A stretch of 64,000 nt of DNA from Streptomyces cyaneochromogenes (GTDB lineage: Bacteria; Actinomycetota; Actinomycetes; Streptomycetales; Streptomycetaceae), in the NCBI RefSeq assembly GCF_003963535.1, contig NZ_CP034539.1, positions 3,472,001 to 3,536,000 of the forward strand, in the 5' to 3' direction. Positions 34,257-45,053 of this stretch are shown piece by piece; the stretch's first letter is position 1; every line of letters starts with the position of its first letter. The notes under the pieces are model-generated. The model was not told where the DNA came from, did not search any database, and worked only from the letters and a program-made list of their open reading frames with translations. The translations under genes and the position numbers were made by a program.

Positions 34257-36514
34257 GTGAGCATCCTTCGGCTTCCCCGCCTGCGGCTGCGCCGCCGCCT
34301 GCGCCGTGTGTCCCGGTTCTCCGCCGACGGCGTCGCCGCCGTGCCGGCGAGCTGCTGCTGGTCCGTGGAGTCCTTACCCTTCTGGCGGGCCCGCTCCTCC
34401 TTCGCCGGGTCCTTGGAGACCTTCGGCGAGGTGATGGTGCCGTCCGTCCGGACCTTGGGCAGGCTCTTCTGCGGCGTCGGCAGCAGCGCCTTCTTCTTGT
34501 CGATCGCGCCGTCGTCGGAGACGCCGTACAGCGCGTCGTAGATGTTGCGCACGGCCGGACCCGAGGCGCCGGAACCCGTACCACCCTGGGAGATCGTCAT
34601 GACGACCGCGTAGTCCTTGGTGTACGTGGCGAACCACGAGGTCGTCTGCTTGCCGTAGACCTCCGCGGTACCGGTCTTGGCGTGCATCGGGATCTTGTCC
34701 TGCGGCCAGCCGACGTCCGCGAACCGCCAGGCGGCGGTACCGCGGGTGGCGACGCCGGCGAGGGCGTCGTCCATCTCGGCCAGCGTCTGCCTGCTTATGG
34801 GCAGCTTGCCGTGGGACTTGGGCTTGATCTCCTCGACGTTCTTGCCGTCGGCGCTGACGATCGCCTTGCCGACGGTGGGGTCGTACAGGGTGCCGCCGTT
34901 GGAGATGGCCGCGTAGATCGTGGCCATCTGGATCGGCGTGACGAGGGTGTCGCCCTGGCCGATGGAGTAGTTGACCGAGTCACCGGCGCGCAGCCGGTTG
35001 CCTTCGAGGCAGTTCTCGTAGGCGATCTTCTCGGCGTACGAGCCGTCCTTCTTGCCGTACTTGCACCAGGCGTCCTTGTTGGCCTTCCAGTAGTCCTGCT
35101 TCCACTGGCGGTCCGGAATGCGCCCGGTGACCTCGTTGGGCAGGTCGATCCCGGTCTCCGCGCCGAGGCCGAACTGGTGCGCCGTCTTGTAGAACCAGTC
35201 GTTGGCGTTCTTCTTCGGCTTCGTGCCGCCGTCGCGCTGCCATTCCTGGTGGGAGAGGCGGTAGAAGACGGTGTCGCAGGAGACTTCCAGCGCACGCCCC
35301 AGGCTGATCGGGCCGTACCCCTTGGACTCGAAGTTCTTGAAGACCTGGCCGCCGATCGAGTACGAGCTCGAGCATTGGTAGGGGCCGTCGAAGGAGTAGC
35401 CGGCGTTGACGGCGGCCGCCGTCGGGACGACCTTGAAGATCGAGCCGGGGGCCGACTGGCCCTGGATCGCGCGGTTGAGCAGCGGGTAGTTGGACTCCTT
35501 GCCGGTCAGCCTCGTGTAGTCCTTGGCGGAGATGCCGCCCACCCAGGCGTTGGGGTCGTAGGTCGGGTTGGACGCCATGGCGACGATCCGGCCGGTCTTG
35601 GCCTCCATCACCACCACGGCGCCGGAGTCGGCCTTGTACGGCTCGTTGGTGTTGCGGTCCCACTCCTTGCGGGCCTGCTTCATCGCGTCGTTCAGCTCGT
35701 ACTCGGCGACCCGCTGCACCCGTGCGTCGATGCTGGTGACGAGATTGGAGCCGGCCTGCGCGGCGTCCGCCTTGGCCTGGCCGATCACCCGGCCGAGATT
35801 GTCCACCTCGTACCGGGTGACACCGGCCTTGCCCCGCAGTTCCTTGTCGTACTCCCGCTCCAGCCCCGAGCGGCCGACCTGGTCCGAGCGCAGGTACGGT
35901 GAGTCGCTGTCCTGGGCCTTCTGGATCTCCTCGTCCGTGACCGGGGAGAGGTAGCCGAGGACCTGGGCGGTGTTGGCCTCACCGGGGCTCGCGTAGCGGC
36001 GCACCGCCTGCGGCTCGGCCGTGATGCCGGGGAAGTCCTCGGCCCGCTCGCGGATCTGCAGGGCCTGCTTCGGGGTGGCCTCGTCGGTGATCGGGATCGG
36101 CTGGTACGGCGAGCCGTTCCAGCAGGGCTGCGGCGTCTGCGCATCGCACAGCCGGACCTTCTCCCGCACCTCCTTCGGGGTCATCCCCAGCACACCCGCC
36201 AGCTTGGTCAGGACCGCCTTGCCGTCGTCCGGCATCTTCAGCAGATCCGTGCGCGAGGCGGACACCACCAACCGCGTCTCGTTGTCCGCCAGCGCCACCC
36301 CGCGCGCGTCCAGGATCGACCCGCGCACCGCGGGCTGCACGACCTGCTGGACATGGTTGCCCGACGCCTCCTTGGCGTAGGCGTCGCCCTCGCGGATCTG
36401 CAGGTACCACAGGCGGCCGCCGAGGGTGCCGAGGAGGGAGAGGACGAGGACTTGGATGACGATGAGCCGGATCTGGACGCGTGGCGTCCGGCCCGTCTCG
36501 GGAATGTTGGTCAC
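34253..36514 (-). CDS. mrdA: Class B penicillin-binding protein 2 (MrdA-type transpeptidase)
   Basis: A protein of 753 residues from the GTG at 36514, preceded by GGGGGAG at nine bases; the frame is open to 36589 but that extension is not homologous. One N-terminal membrane anchor is present (LIVIQVLVLSLLGTLGGRLW). A dimerisation/pedestal domain follows (VRGSILDARGVALADNETRL). The transpeptidase domain carries SAPGSIFKVV (SxxK), SCDTVFYRLSHQE (SxD/N) and HAKTGTAEVYGKQTTSW (KTG). A charged, basic C-terminal tail of ~70 residues (KVSKDPAKEERARQKGKDST) goes beyond the enzyme core. It crosslinks peptidoglycan with RodA. Confidence 0.95.
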   Translation of the reverse strand: MTNIPETGRTPRVQIRLIVIQVLVLSLLGTLGGRLWYLQIREGDAYAKEASGNHVQQVVQPAVRGSILDARGVALADNETRLVVSASRTDLLKMPDDGKAVLTKLAGVLGMTPKEVREKVRLCDAQTPQPCWNGSPYQPIPITDEATPKQALQIRERAEDFPGITAEPQAVRRYASPGEANTAQVLGYLSPVTDEEIQKAQDSDSPYLRSDQVGRSGLEREYDKELRGKAGVTRYEVDNLGRVIGQAKADAAQAGSNLVTSIDARVQRVAEYELNDAMKQARKEWDRNTNEPYKADSGAVVVMEAKTGRIVAMASNPTYDPNAWVGGISAKDYTRLTGKESNYPLLNRAIQGQSAPGSIFKVVPTAAAVNAGYSFDGPYQCSSSYSIGGQVFKNFESKGYGPISLGRALEVSCDTVFYRLSHQEWQRDGGTKPKKNANDWFYKTAHQFGLGAETGIDLPNEVTGRIPDRQWKQDYWKANKDAWCKYGKKDGSYAEKIAYENCLEGNRLRAGDSVNYSIGQGDTLVTPIQMATIYAAISNGGTLYDPTVGKAIVSADGKNVEEIKPKSHGKLPISRQTLAEMDDALAGVATRGTAAWRFADVGWPQDKIPMHAKTGTAEVYGKQTTSWFATYTKDYAVVMTISQGGTGSGASGPAVRNIYDALYGVSDDGAIDKKKALLPTPQKSLPKVRTDGTITSPKVSKDPAKEERARQKGKDSTDQQQLAGTAATPSAENRDTRRRRRRSRRRGSRRMLT

Positions 36515-36671
36515 GTCTGCTGCTCCCCCTCTCAGCTCGTGGACGGATAGGTGTGCGCGAAGGACGGCCGGGTGCGAACGAACGACCACCGTCTGCGTAC
36601 GAGTGATGAACGTCGGGCCCGCGCGGCGCGGTTCCGGTGATCGTCACCCGTTCCGGTGAACTCTCCTGCGG

Positions 36672-37352
36672 TCACAGCCGCTTGACCCCCTTGATGCGCC
36701 CGGCGCGCGCCGTCCGCGCCCGCCCGGCCTTGACCTTCAGGCCGCCCAGCCCACCGCGCTGACCGCCGATGCGCAGGCCGGTGCCGCCGGAGAGCCAGCC
36801 GGAGGAGATGTTGGGCTTCTTCGCCTGGGAGTTGGTCTCGGCGAGCGGGTCGTTCTCCGCGCGCCGGGCCAGCGCCATGATCCCGGGGACCACGAACGGC
36901 GCGAGCAGCAGGTCGTACAGCGCGGCCGTGAAGAGCAGGCTGCCCAGGCCGACATGGCGGGCGGCGGTGTCCCCGACGAGGGCGCCGACACCGGCGTACA
37001 GCAGGGTCGAGCCGATCGCGGCGACGACCACGACGACCATCGGTCCGGTGGCCGACTTCAGCCGCCCGTTCTCCGGTTTGACGAGCCCGGCGAGATAGCC
37101 GATGACGCACAGCACCAGCGCATAGCGGCCGGCGGCGTGGTCGGCGGGCGGGGCGAGGTCGGCGAGCAGACCGGCGCCGAAGCCGACGAGGGCGCCGCCG
37201 ACATGGCCGTAGACGAGGGCGAGGCCCAGCACGGTGAGGAGCAGCAGGTCGGGGACGGCGCCCGGGAGGTGCAGGCGGGCGAGGACGCTCACCTGGAGCA
37301 CCAGGGCGACGACGACCAGCGAGGAGGAGAGCAGGATTCGGTTGACGCGCAT
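36672..37352 (-). CDS. mreD: Rod-shape protein MreD
   Basis: A protein of 226 residues with an ATG at 37352 and AGGAG ten bases upstream. Five or six membrane helices are visible (ILLSSSLVVVALVLQVSVLA, DLLLLTVLGLALVYGHVGGA, and others), matching MreD. A basic, glycine-rich C-terminal tail of ~60 residues ([20 protein letters not shown]) is longer than in rod-shaped bacteria. It is an integral membrane partner of MreC, starting 13 bp after the mreC stop. Confidence 0.92.
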   Translation of the reverse strand: MRVNRILLSSSLVVVALVLQVSVLARLHLPGAVPDLLLLTVLGLALVYGHVGGALVGFGAGLLADLAPPADHAAGRYALVLCVIGYLAGLVKPENGRLKSATGPMVVVVVAAIGSTLLYAGVGALVGDTAARHVGLGSLLFTAALYDLLLAPFVVPGIMALARRAENDPLAETNSQAKKPNISSGWLSGGTGLRIGGQRGGLGGLKVKAGRARTARAGRIKGVKRL

Positions 37353-37365
37353 GGGGCTTCAGCTC

Positions 37366-38319
37366 CTACTGCTCTTGCTCGTACTGGTTCTGGCCGTCGA
37401 CCGGGGGCTCGCCGGACGGTGTGACGGTGACCGTCACGGTCGGCGTCGGGGTCGGCTTGGGCTTGGCGGGGAGCACCGTGTCGCGCGGGTCCTTCTCGGG
37501 GGCCTGGACGACGACGCCGACGATGTCGAGCTTGCTGAAGCCGACGTAGGGCGCGACATACAGGGTGCGGGTGAGGTTGCCGCCGGACGGGTCGACACGC
37601 GACACGACGCCGACGGGGACACCGGGCACGAAGGGCTTGTCGGCCTGCGAGCCGAAGGTGACGAGGCGGTCGCCCTTCTTCACCTCGGCCTTGCCGTTGA
37701 GGAGTTCGACACGCAGCGGACGGTCGCCCTGGCCGGAGGCGAAGCCGAGCTCGTCGGTGGATTCCATGCGGGTGCCGACGGTGAAGTCGGGGTCGTTGGC
37801 GAGGAGTACGGTCGCGGTGTTCGGGCCGACGGTGGTCACCCGCCCGACCAGCCCGTCCCCGTTCAGGACCGTCATGTCGCGCTTGATGCCGTCGCCCGCG
37901 CCGACGTCGATGGTGATCGTCCAGGAGAAGCCCTGGGCCGCTCCTATGGCGATGACCTCGGCGCCCTTGATGCCGTACTGGCCCTGGCCCGCGATCTTCA
38001 GCATCTTGTCGAGCTGACGCAGCCGGCTTCGGTCACGGTCGTCGCTGCCGAGCTTCGCCTTGAGGGCCGCGTTCTCCTGCTCCAGCTGGGCGAGCCGGTC
38101 ATGGCGCTCGCCGGAGTCGCGGATCGCGGCGACCGCGTTGCCGACCGGGTTCACCCCGGCCGACACGCCGTCCTCGATCGGGCCGAACACCGCGGCGGCG
38201 GCGGACCGGGCGCCGTCGACGGGGGAATCCTCACCGCCGCGGATGTCCACCGTGATCAACGCGAACGCGATGGCGATCAGCAGCACCAGGAGCAGCCGGC
38301 TCTCTCGTGTGTCCCTCAC
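37366..38319 (-). CDS. mreC: Rod-shape protein MreC
   Basis: A protein of 317 residues with a GTG at 38319. A single N-terminal anchor (LLLVLLIAIAFALITVDIRG) is followed by a coiled coil (DRLAQLEQENAALKAKLGSD) and the two beta-barrel MreC domains (VGRVTTVGPNTATVLLANDP, RVELLNGKAEVKKGDRLVTF). The C-terminus is Pro/Thr-rich (KPKPTPTPTVTVTVTPSGEP), a likely wall-spanning or disordered tail. It links cytoplasmic MreB to the synthases outside. Confidence 0.94.
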   Translation of the reverse strand: MRDTRESRLLLVLLIAIAFALITVDIRGGEDSPVDGARSAAAAVFGPIEDGVSAGVNPVGNAVAAIRDSGERHDRLAQLEQENAALKAKLGSDDRDRSRLRQLDKMLKIAGQGQYGIKGAEVIAIGAAQGFSWTITIDVGAGDGIKRDMTVLNGDGLVGRVTTVGPNTATVLLANDPDFTVGTRMESTDELGFASGQGDRPLRVELLNGKAEVKKGDRLVTFGSQADKPFVPGVPVGVVSRVDPSGGNLTRTLYVAPYVGFSKLDIVGVVVQAPEKDPRDTVLPAKPKPTPTPTVTVTVTPSGEPPVDGQNQYEQEQ

Positions 38320-38459
38320 GTGCGGCGGCCGTGCCCTTCCTCATAGGAATTCGGGAAACCCCCGGTAAACCCGAGGGGTTCTGTATACGGAGGTTGTACG
38401 CGGAGTTGTCTGCGAGGTATCGAGGCTCATTGTGGAGCTTATGCCTCTATATCAACGAT

Positions 38460-38493
38460 CCGCCGTACGAGAGGAGATCATCCCGTACGGCGG
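38460..38493 (-). terminator. Hairpin between mreB and mreC
   Basis: CCGCCGTACG (38460-38469) pairs with CGTACGGCGG (38484-38493) across a 14-base loop. It lies 3' of mreB and 5' of mreC in the 189-bp gap, so it probably terminates part of the transcripts and lets mreB be expressed in excess. Confidence 0.6.
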
Positions 38494-38508
38494 AATCGAA
38501 GAGTTATG

Positions 38509-39540
38509 TCATCTGCGCGGCTGGGCGTCCAGCACCTGCTGCAACGCCTCGAACTCCTCGACACACTTGCCGGACCCGAGCGCCACGCTGTCCAGCGGGT
38601 CCTCGGCGATGTGGATCGGCATGCCGGTCTCGCGGCGCAGCCGCTCGTCGAGGCCGCGCAGCAGGGCGCCGCCGCCGGTCAGAACGATTCCTCGGTCCAT
38701 GATGTCGCCGGACAGCTCCGGCGGGCACTTGTCGAGGGTCGTCTTCACGGCGTCGACAATCGCGTTGACCGGCTCCTCGATGGCCTTGCGCACTTCGGCC
38801 GCGGAGATGACGACGGTCTTCGGCAGCCCGGAGACAAGGTCCCGGCCGCGGATTTCGGTGTGCTCGTCAGCGTCGAGATCGTACGCAGAACCGATCGTGA
38901 TCTTGATCTGCTCGGCCGTCCGCTCACCCAGCAGAAGGGAGTACTCCTTCTTGATGTGCTGGATGATCGCGTTGTCCAGTTCGTCGCCCGCGACACGGAT
39001 GGACTGGGCGGTGACGATGCCGCCGAGGGAGATGACCGCGACCTCCGTGGTGCCGCCGCCGATGTCGACCACCATGTTGCCCGTGGCCTCGTGGACCGGC
39101 AGGCCGGAGCCGATGGCCGCGGCCATGGGCTCCTCGATGATGTGCACCTGGCGGGCGCCGGCCTGGGACGACGCCTCGATGACGGCGCGGCGCTCGACGC
39201 CGGTGATGCCGGAGGGCACACAGACGACGACCCGCGGGCGAGCCAGATACCGCCGCTTGTGGATCTTCAGGATGAAGTAGCGGAGCATCCGCTCGGTGAT
39301 CTCGAAGTCGGCGATCACGCCGTCCTTCAGCGGACGTACGGCAACGATGTTGCCGGGCGTGCGCCCGATCATCTTCTTCGCCTCGGCGCCGACCGCGAGG
39401 ATGCCACCGGTGTTGGTGTTGATCGCGACGACGGACGGCTCGTTGAGTACGATCCCGCGACCCCTGACGTACACCAGCGTGTTGGCGGTCCCGAGGTCGA
39501 CAGCCATGTCACGGCCGATGAACGACATTGAGTTCCCCAT
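38509..39540 (-). CDS. mreB: Actin-like rod-shape protein MreB
   Basis: A protein of 343 residues with an ATG at 39540. A second ATG four codons later (39528, giving [20 protein letters not shown]) has GGGGA at five bases and may be the real start. Actin-fold motifs are present: [10 protein letters not shown] (phosphate 1), [20 protein letters not shown] (phosphate 2) and [20 protein letters not shown] (adenosine). The membrane-insertion loop near residue 100 is short. In Streptomyces, MreB is needed for spore-wall integrity rather than vegetative growth. Confidence 0.96.
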   Translation of the reverse strand: MGNSMSFIGRDMAVDLGTANTLVYVRGRGIVLNEPSVVAINTNTGGILAVGAEAKKMIGRTPGNIVAVRPLKDGVIADFEITERMLRYFILKIHKRRYLARPRVVVCVPSGITGVERRAVIEASSQAGARQVHIIEEPMAAAIGSGLPVHEATGNMVVDIGGGTTEVAVISLGGIVTAQSIRVAGDELDNAIIQHIKKEYSLLLGERTAEQIKITIGSAYDLDADEHTEIRGRDLVSGLPKTVVISAAEVRKAIEEPVNAIVDAVKTTLDKCPPELSGDIMDRGIVLTGGGALLRGLDERLRRETGMPIHIAEDPLDSVALGSGKCVEEFEALQQVLDAQPRR

Positions 39541-39747
39541 CAGGATTCGTCTGGCCTTCCTGGGAGCTTTTGATGGCTTTTCAGGTCGGCGAAGTGGGTG
39601 CTGTGACGTGAAGGCTTCTATCGTAGACGCGCCTTCGCGAACACTGCGGGAGGGTCTTCGCCATTGTCAGCAGATGACGAGCCGCCCCGCTTGTAGGGAC
39701 GGGCCATCGGGGGCACTCGTTCCCTCGATCGCCACGCATATGCCGCA

Positions 39748-39773
39748 GGGCGGCCGGGTTTCTACGGCCGCCC
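39748..39773 (-). terminator. Terminator of ndk
   Basis: GGGCGGCCG (39748-39756) pairs with CGGCCGCCC (39765-39773) around GGTTTCTA, 23 bp 3' of the ndk stop codon. Confidence 0.75.
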
Positions 39774-39796
39774 CGGATCGGGCCGGTTGAAGGGGC

Positions 39797-40210
39797 TCAG
39801 GCGCGGCCCGGGAAGAAGATCTTCACCTCGCGCTCGGCGGACTCCTCGGAGTCGGAGGCGTGGATCAGATTCTCGCGGACGATCACACCGTAGTCACCCC
39901 GAATGGAGCCGGGCGCGGCGGCGATCGGGTCGGTCGGACCGGCCAGCTGGCGCAGCCCCTCGATGACCCGCTCGCCCTCGACGATCAGGGCGACGACCGG
40001 GCCGGAGGCCATGAACTCCACCAGCGGCTCGTAGAAGGGCTTGCCCTTGTGCTCGCCGTAGTGCTGCTCCAGCGTCTCCTGGTCCAGCGTGCGCAGCTCC
40101 AGCGCCGTGATCTGCCAGCCGGCCTTGCGCTCGATGCGGCTGATGATCTCGCCGGTCAGGCCGCGGCGGACTGCGTCGGGCTTGAGCAGGACGAGGGTGC
40201 GCTGGGTCAC
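39797..40210 (-). CDS. ndk: Nucleoside-diphosphate kinase
   Basis: A protein of 137 residues, the normal length. GTG start at 40210 with AAGGAG upstream. It starts TQRTLVLLKPDAVRRGLTGE and carries the phosphohistidine motif ENLIHASDSEESAEREVKIF. It balances NTP and dNTP pools. It lies at the end of the valS-folC-DUF4233-ndk run. Confidence 0.98.
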   Translation of the reverse strand: MTQRTLVLLKPDAVRRGLTGEIISRIERKAGWQITALELRTLDQETLEQHYGEHKGKPFYEPLVEFMASGPVVALIVEGERVIEGLRQLAGPTDPIAAAPGSIRGDYGVIVRENLIHASDSEESAEREVKIFFPGRA

Positions 40211-40297
40211 GAGGGGGCTCCTTCTTACAGCCGGTGGTGCGGTGGGATGAGGCTACAGTGCGCACCCAGGTGCCTGTTACGCAGTGTCAGCTTGCGC

Positions 40298-40654
40298 TCA
40301 GGCGCCGGAGGGGCTGCCTTCACCGCTCTGCGCGGCGAATCTCGCCTTCGCCTCGTCGACCTTCCTGCCGAAGTGCACCGAGGCCCACCACAGCGCCGCG
40401 AAGATCGCGCCGAGGAAGAACATCGTGGGGACGATGAAGCCCGAGGCGATGAGGGCGATCTGCAGGGCCCAGCCGAGGGCGACGCCGCCGGGGCGGGTCA
40501 CCACGCCGCACAGCACCAGGCACAGGAACATCGCGATGCCGCTGACCGTCCACACCTGCGCCATGGACAGGTCGGGGTCCTTCATGGCGACCAGACCGGC
40601 GAAGCCGATGACGAAGAACTCGCCGATCAGAGTCGAGGAACAGAGCGTACGCAT
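40298..40654 (-). CDS. DUF4233 membrane protein
   Basis: A protein of 118 residues with an ATG at 40654, nine bases after the folC stop. Four hydrophobic segments are visible (LIGEFFVIGFAGLVAM, AQVWTVSGIAMFLCLVLCGV, LGWALQIALIASGFIVPTMF, FFLGAIFAALWWASVHFG), ending in a charged cytoplasmic tail. The family regularly follows folC in actinobacteria and probably shares its mRNA. No function is established. Confidence 0.88.
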   Translation of the reverse strand: MRTLCSSTLIGEFFVIGFAGLVAMKDPDLSMAQVWTVSGIAMFLCLVLCGVVTRPGGVALGWALQIALIASGFIVPTMFFLGAIFAALWWASVHFGRKVDEAKARFAAQSGEGSPSGA

Positions 40655-40663
40655 CTTTCGGAC

Positions 40664-42151
40664 TCAGCCCTTCCGCAGGAGCAGCCGGGCTTCGCCGACC
40701 GTGATGACGGACCCGGTGACCAGCACGCCACCACCCGCGAACTCGCCCTCCTCCTCGGCCAGCGTGATCGCGGCCTCCAGGGCGTCCGGCAGCCGCGGCT
40801 CGACCTGCACGCGCTCCTCGCCGAACACCTCGACGGCGATGGCGGCCAGTTCGTCGGCGTCCATGGCCCGGTGGGAGGAGTTCTGCGTGACGACGATCTC
40901 GGCGAAGATCGGCTCGAAGGCCTCCAGCAGCCCCTGCACGTTCTTGTCGCCGCTCGCCCCCACCACGCCGATCAGCCGGCTGAAGTCGAAGGCCTCCCCG
41001 ATCGCCTCGGCGGTCACCCGCGCGCCGGCCGGGTTGTGGGCGGCGTCGAGCACGACGGTCGGAGAGCGCCGTACGACCTCCATACGGCCCGGCGAGGCGA
41101 CGGCGGCGAAGGCCTTGCGGACGGTGTCGATGTCCAGCGGCTCGGCCCGCGCGGCGCCGACGCCGAAGAACGCCTCCACCGCGGAGAGGGCGACGGCGGC
41201 GTTGTGCGCCTGGTGCGCGCCGTGCAGCGGCAGATACACCTCGGGGTACTCGCCGCCCAGTCCGCGCAGGGTGACCAGCTGTCCGCCGACGGCGACCTGA
41301 CGCGCCACGACCCCGAACTCCAGGCCCTCCCGGGCCACGGTCGCGTCGACCTCCACGGCCTTCTTCAGCAGCACCTGCGCGGCGTCCACCGGCTGCTGGG
41401 CCATGATCACGGTGGCGTCCTGCTTGATGATCCCGGCCTTCTCCAGGGCGATCTCACCCGGGGTGGTGCCGAGCCGGTCGGTGTGGTCGAGGTCTATGGG
41501 CGTCACGACGGCGACGTCACCGTCGATGACGTTGGTGGCGTCCCAGGCGCCGCCCATCCCGACCTCCACGACGGCGACGTCGACGGGCGCGTCGGCGAAG
41601 GCGGCGTAGGCCATGCCGGTCAGCACCTCGAAGAAGGACAGCCGGTACTCCTGCTGTCCGTCGACCATCTCGACGTACGGCTTGATGTCGTTGTACGTCT
41701 CGACGAAGCGCTCGGCGGAGATCGCGGCGCCGTCCAGGCTGATCCGCTCGGTGACCGACTGGACGTGCGGCGAGGTGTAGCGGCCGGTGCGCAGCTCGAA
41801 GGCGCCGAGAAGGGCCTCGATCATGCGGGCCGTCGACGTCTTGCCGTTGGTGCCGGTGATGTGGATGGAGGGGTACGACCGCTGCGGCTCGCCGAGCACG
41901 TCCATGAGCGCGGCGATACGGCTGACGGACGGCTCCAGCTTGGTCTCGCCCCAGCGCGTCGCGAGCTCCGCCTCGACCTCGCGCAAGGCCTTGTCGACCT
42001 CGGGGTCCTCGGGGCGTGCGGGCACGTCGGCCTCCGGCGGGCCGCCCTGGGTGCGCAGGGTGCGGCTGCCGGCCTCGATGACCGCGAGATCGGGGTCGCG
42101 GTCGGTTTCTGCCGCGATGATCTCGTCGAAGGGGTCGTCGCTCTCACTCAC
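40664..42151 (-). CDS. folC: Folylpolyglutamate synthase / dihydrofolate synthase
   Basis: A protein of 495 residues with a GTG at 42151. An acidic N-terminal extension of ~60 residues precedes the Mur-ligase-type ATP loop SIHITGTNGKTSTARMIEAL. Further motifs are TGRYTSPHVQSVTERI, VVEVGMGGAWDATN and VLDAAHNPAGARVTAEAI. It adds glutamate to dihydropteroate and folates. It is followed at once by the DUF4233 gene. Confidence 0.96.
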   Translation of the reverse strand: MSESDDPFDEIIAAETDRDPDLAVIEAGSRTLRTQGGPPEADVPARPEDPEVDKALREVEAELATRWGETKLEPSVSRIAALMDVLGEPQRSYPSIHITGTNGKTSTARMIEALLGAFELRTGRYTSPHVQSVTERISLDGAAISAERFVETYNDIKPYVEMVDGQQEYRLSFFEVLTGMAYAAFADAPVDVAVVEVGMGGAWDATNVIDGDVAVVTPIDLDHTDRLGTTPGEIALEKAGIIKQDATVIMAQQPVDAAQVLLKKAVEVDATVAREGLEFGVVARQVAVGGQLVTLRGLGGEYPEVYLPLHGAHQAHNAAVALSAVEAFFGVGAARAEPLDIDTVRKAFAAVASPGRMEVVRRSPTVVLDAAHNPAGARVTAEAIGEAFDFSRLIGVVGASGDKNVQGLLEAFEPIFAEIVVTQNSSHRAMDADELAAIAVEVFGEERVQVEPRLPDALEAAITLAEEEGEFAGGGVLVTGSVITVGEARLLLRKG

Positions 42152-42242
42152 GGGGCCAGTCTACGGAGGGGGACTGACAGAGTGCCCACGGAGTGGGGTG
42201 CGTGGTGTTGTGCGGCGGGTGCGGGTGCGTGGTGGATACGCG

Positions 42243-42276
42243 GAGGCCCCCGGCGCCTCACAGCGCCGGGGGCCTC
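42243..42276 (-). terminator. Terminator of valS
   Basis: GAGGCCCCCGGCGC (42243-42256) pairs with GCGCCGGGGGCCTC (42263-42276) around CTCACA, 17 bp after the valS stop codon. Confidence 0.8.
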
Positions 42277-42292
42277 ATGGCCGTAGAACCAC

Positions 42293-44917
42293 CTACGCCT
42301 GCGGCAGGCGCTCCAGCTGGGCGGCGATCCGGGCGATGTCCTCCTCCGCCTTCGCCAGGCGGCCGCGGATCTTCTCCACGACGTTGTCCGGGGCCTTCGC
42401 CAGGAAGGCCTCGTTGCCGAGCTTGGCCGTGGCCTGGGCCTTCTCCTTCTCGGCGGCGGCGAGGTCCTTGGCCAGGCGCTTGCGCTCGGCCGCGACGTCG
42501 ATCACACCGGACAGGTCCAGCGCGACCTCCGCGCCCGCGACCGGCAGGGTCGCCGTCGCCGAGAAGCTCTCGCCCTCCGGCTGGAGGCGCAGCAGCTGGC
42601 GGATGGCCGGCTCGTGCGGGGCGAGGGCCGTGCCGTCGAGGGTCAGGCGGGCCGGGACGCGCTGGCCCGGCTGCAGGCCCTGGTCGGCCCGGAAGCGGCG
42701 GACTTCGGTGATGACCGACTGGAGCGACTCGATCTCCCGCTCGGCGCCCTGGTCACGGAAGCCGCTGTCGCTCGGCCACTCCGCGATCACGATGGACTCT
42801 CCGCCGGTGAGCGTGGTCCACAGGGTCTCCGTGACGAACGGGACCACCGGGTGCAGCAGCTTCAGCGTGACGTCCAGGACCTCGCCGAGGACGCGCTTGG
42901 AGACCTCGGCCGGCTCCCCGCCCGCCTGGAACGTCGTCTTGGACAGCTCGACGTACCAGTCGAAGACCTCGTCCCACGCGAAGTGGAAGAGGGCGTCGGA
43001 GAGCTTGGCGAACTGGAAGTCCTCGTAGAACGCGTCGACTTCGGCGACGACGGAGTTCAGGCGGGACAGGATCCAGCGGTCCGTTGAGGACATCGCCGAC
43101 GGGTCCGGCAGCGGGCCCTCGACCGTCGCGCCGTTCATCAGCGCGAAGCGCGTGGCGTTCCAGATCTTGTTGGCGAAGTTCCGGGAACCCTGGACCCAGT
43201 CCTCGCCGATCGGGACGTCGACGCCCGGGTTGGCGCCGCGCGCGAGGGTGAAGCGGAGGGCGTCGGAGCCGTACTTGTCCATCCAGTCCAGCGGGTTGAC
43301 CGCGTTGCCGAAGGACTTCGACATCTTCTTGCCGAACTGGTCGCGGACCATGCCGTGCAGGGCGATGGTGTGGAACGGCGGGGTGCCGTCCATCGCGTAC
43401 AGGCCGAACATCATCATCCGGGCGACCCAGAAGAAGAGGATGTCGTAGCCGGTGACCAGGACGGAGTTCGGGTAGAACTTCGCGAGCGACTCGGTCTGTT
43501 CGGGCCAGCCGAGCGTGGAGAACGGCCACAGGCCGGACGAGAACCAGGTGTCGAGGACGTCGGTGTCCTGGTGCCAGCCCTCACCGCTGGGGGCCTCGTC
43601 GTCGGGGCCGACGCAGACGACCTCGCCGTTCGGGCCGTAGAAGACCGGGATGCGGTGACCCCACCACAACTGCCGCGAGATGCACCAGTCGTGGAGGTTG
43701 TCGACCCAGTCGAAGTACCGCTTCTCCATCTCCTGCGGGTGGATCTTGACCCGGCCGTCACGGACCGCGTCACCGGCGGCCTTGGCGAGCGGGCCGACCT
43801 TGACCCACCACTGCATGGACAGGCGCGGCTCGATGGTGGTCTTGCAGCGCGAGCAGTGGCCGACCGAGTGGACGTACGGCCGCTTCTCCGCGACGATCCG
43901 GCCCTCGGCGCGCAGCGCGCCGACGATGGCCGAGCGGGCCTCGAGACGATCCAGCCCCTGGAAGGGGCCGTGCGCGGTGATGACCGCGTGCTCGTCCATC
44001 ACCGAGAGGGACGGCAGGTTGTGCCGCTGGCCGATCTCGAAGTCGTTCGGGTCGTGCGCCGGGGTGACCTTGACGGCGCCGGTGCCGAACTCGGGGTCGA
44101 CGTGCTCGTCGGCGACGACGGGGATACGGCGGCCGGTGAGCGGCAGCTCGATCTCGCGGCCGACGAGGTGGCGGTAGCGCTCGTCCTCGGGGTGGACCGC
44201 GACAGCGGTGTCACCGAGCATCGTCTCGGCACGGGTCGTGGCCACGACGATGGAGTCGTCGCCCTCGCCGTACCGGATGGAGACGAGCTCGCCGTCGTCG
44301 TCCTGGTACTCGACCTCGATGTCCGAGATGGCCGTGAGACACCGCGGGCACCAGTTGATGATGCGCTCGGCGCGGTAGATCAGCTCGTCGTCGTAGAGGC
44401 GCTTGAAGATGGTCTGGACGGCCTGGGACAGCCCCTCGTCCATGGTGAAGCGCTCACGCGACCAGGCGACGCCGTCACCGAGGCGGCGCATCTGACCGGA
44501 GATCTGCCCGCCGGACTCGGCCTTCCACTGCCAGACCCGCTCGACGAAGGCCTCACGGCCGAGGTCGTGCCGTGACTTGCTCTCCTTCGCGAGCTCCCGC
44601 TCGACGACGTTCTGCGTGGCGATACCGGCGTGGTCCATGCCGGGCTGCCACAGCGTCTCGTAGCCCTGCATGCGCTTGCGGCGCGTCAGGGCGTCGATGA
44701 GGGTGTGCTCGAAGGCATGCCCGAGGTGCAGGCTCCCCGTGACGTTCGGCGGCGGAATGACAATGGTGTACGGCTGCTTGTCGCTCTTCGCGTCCGCCTC
44801 GAAGTAACCGCGCTCTACCCAGCGCTCGTACAGCGGCCCCTCTACGTCGGCCGGCGCGTACTGGGTCGGCAGTTCGGTGCTGGGCGCTGGTGGCTGCTGC
44901 TGAGCGTTCTCGGTCAC
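42293..44917 (-). CDS. valS: Valyl-tRNA synthetase
   Basis: A protein of 874 residues. The N-terminus has the Pro/Gln-rich start typical of actinobacteria, then [20 protein letters not shown] (HIGH-type motif). An editing domain follows ([20 protein letters not shown]). The second ATP motif is [20 protein letters not shown]. Anticodon-binding and C-terminal coiled-coil regions follow ([20 protein letters not shown]). No T-box-like leader is seen in the 136-bp gap to the divergent gene at 45054. Confidence 0.97.
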   Translation of the reverse strand: MTENAQQQPPAPSTELPTQYAPADVEGPLYERWVERGYFEADAKSDKQPYTIVIPPPNVTGSLHLGHAFEHTLIDALTRRKRMQGYETLWQPGMDHAGIATQNVVERELAKESKSRHDLGREAFVERVWQWKAESGGQISGQMRRLGDGVAWSRERFTMDEGLSQAVQTIFKRLYDDELIYRAERIINWCPRCLTAISDIEVEYQDDDGELVSIRYGEGDDSIVVATTRAETMLGDTAVAVHPEDERYRHLVGREIELPLTGRRIPVVADEHVDPEFGTGAVKVTPAHDPNDFEIGQRHNLPSLSVMDEHAVITAHGPFQGLDRLEARSAIVGALRAEGRIVAEKRPYVHSVGHCSRCKTTIEPRLSMQWWVKVGPLAKAAGDAVRDGRVKIHPQEMEKRYFDWVDNLHDWCISRQLWWGHRIPVFYGPNGEVVCVGPDDEAPSGEGWHQDTDVLDTWFSSGLWPFSTLGWPEQTESLAKFYPNSVLVTGYDILFFWVARMMMFGLYAMDGTPPFHTIALHGMVRDQFGKKMSKSFGNAVNPLDWMDKYGSDALRFTLARGANPGVDVPIGEDWVQGSRNFANKIWNATRFALMNGATVEGPLPDPSAMSSTDRWILSRLNSVVAEVDAFYEDFQFAKLSDALFHFAWDEVFDWYVELSKTTFQAGGEPAEVSKRVLGEVLDVTLKLLHPVVPFVTETLWTTLTGGESIVIAEWPSDSGFRDQGAEREIESLQSVITEVRRFRADQGLQPGQRVPARLTLDGTALAPHEPAIRQLLRLQPEGESFSATATLPVAGAEVALDLSGVIDVAAERKRLAKDLAAAEKEKAQATAKLGNEAFLAKAPDNVVEKIRGRLAKAEEDIARIAAQLERLPQA

Positions 44918-45053
44918 CCGCTCAGTTTAGGGGTGTCGCGGCGGTGTCCCGAAACGCGTTTGTTCTGTAACGGTGCGCCCCCCGATGCAACGCGCTTCCC
45001 CGGCCTGCGCCAGGATGTCGGGAACACATAAACATCTGGAGGGGAACCCAGAA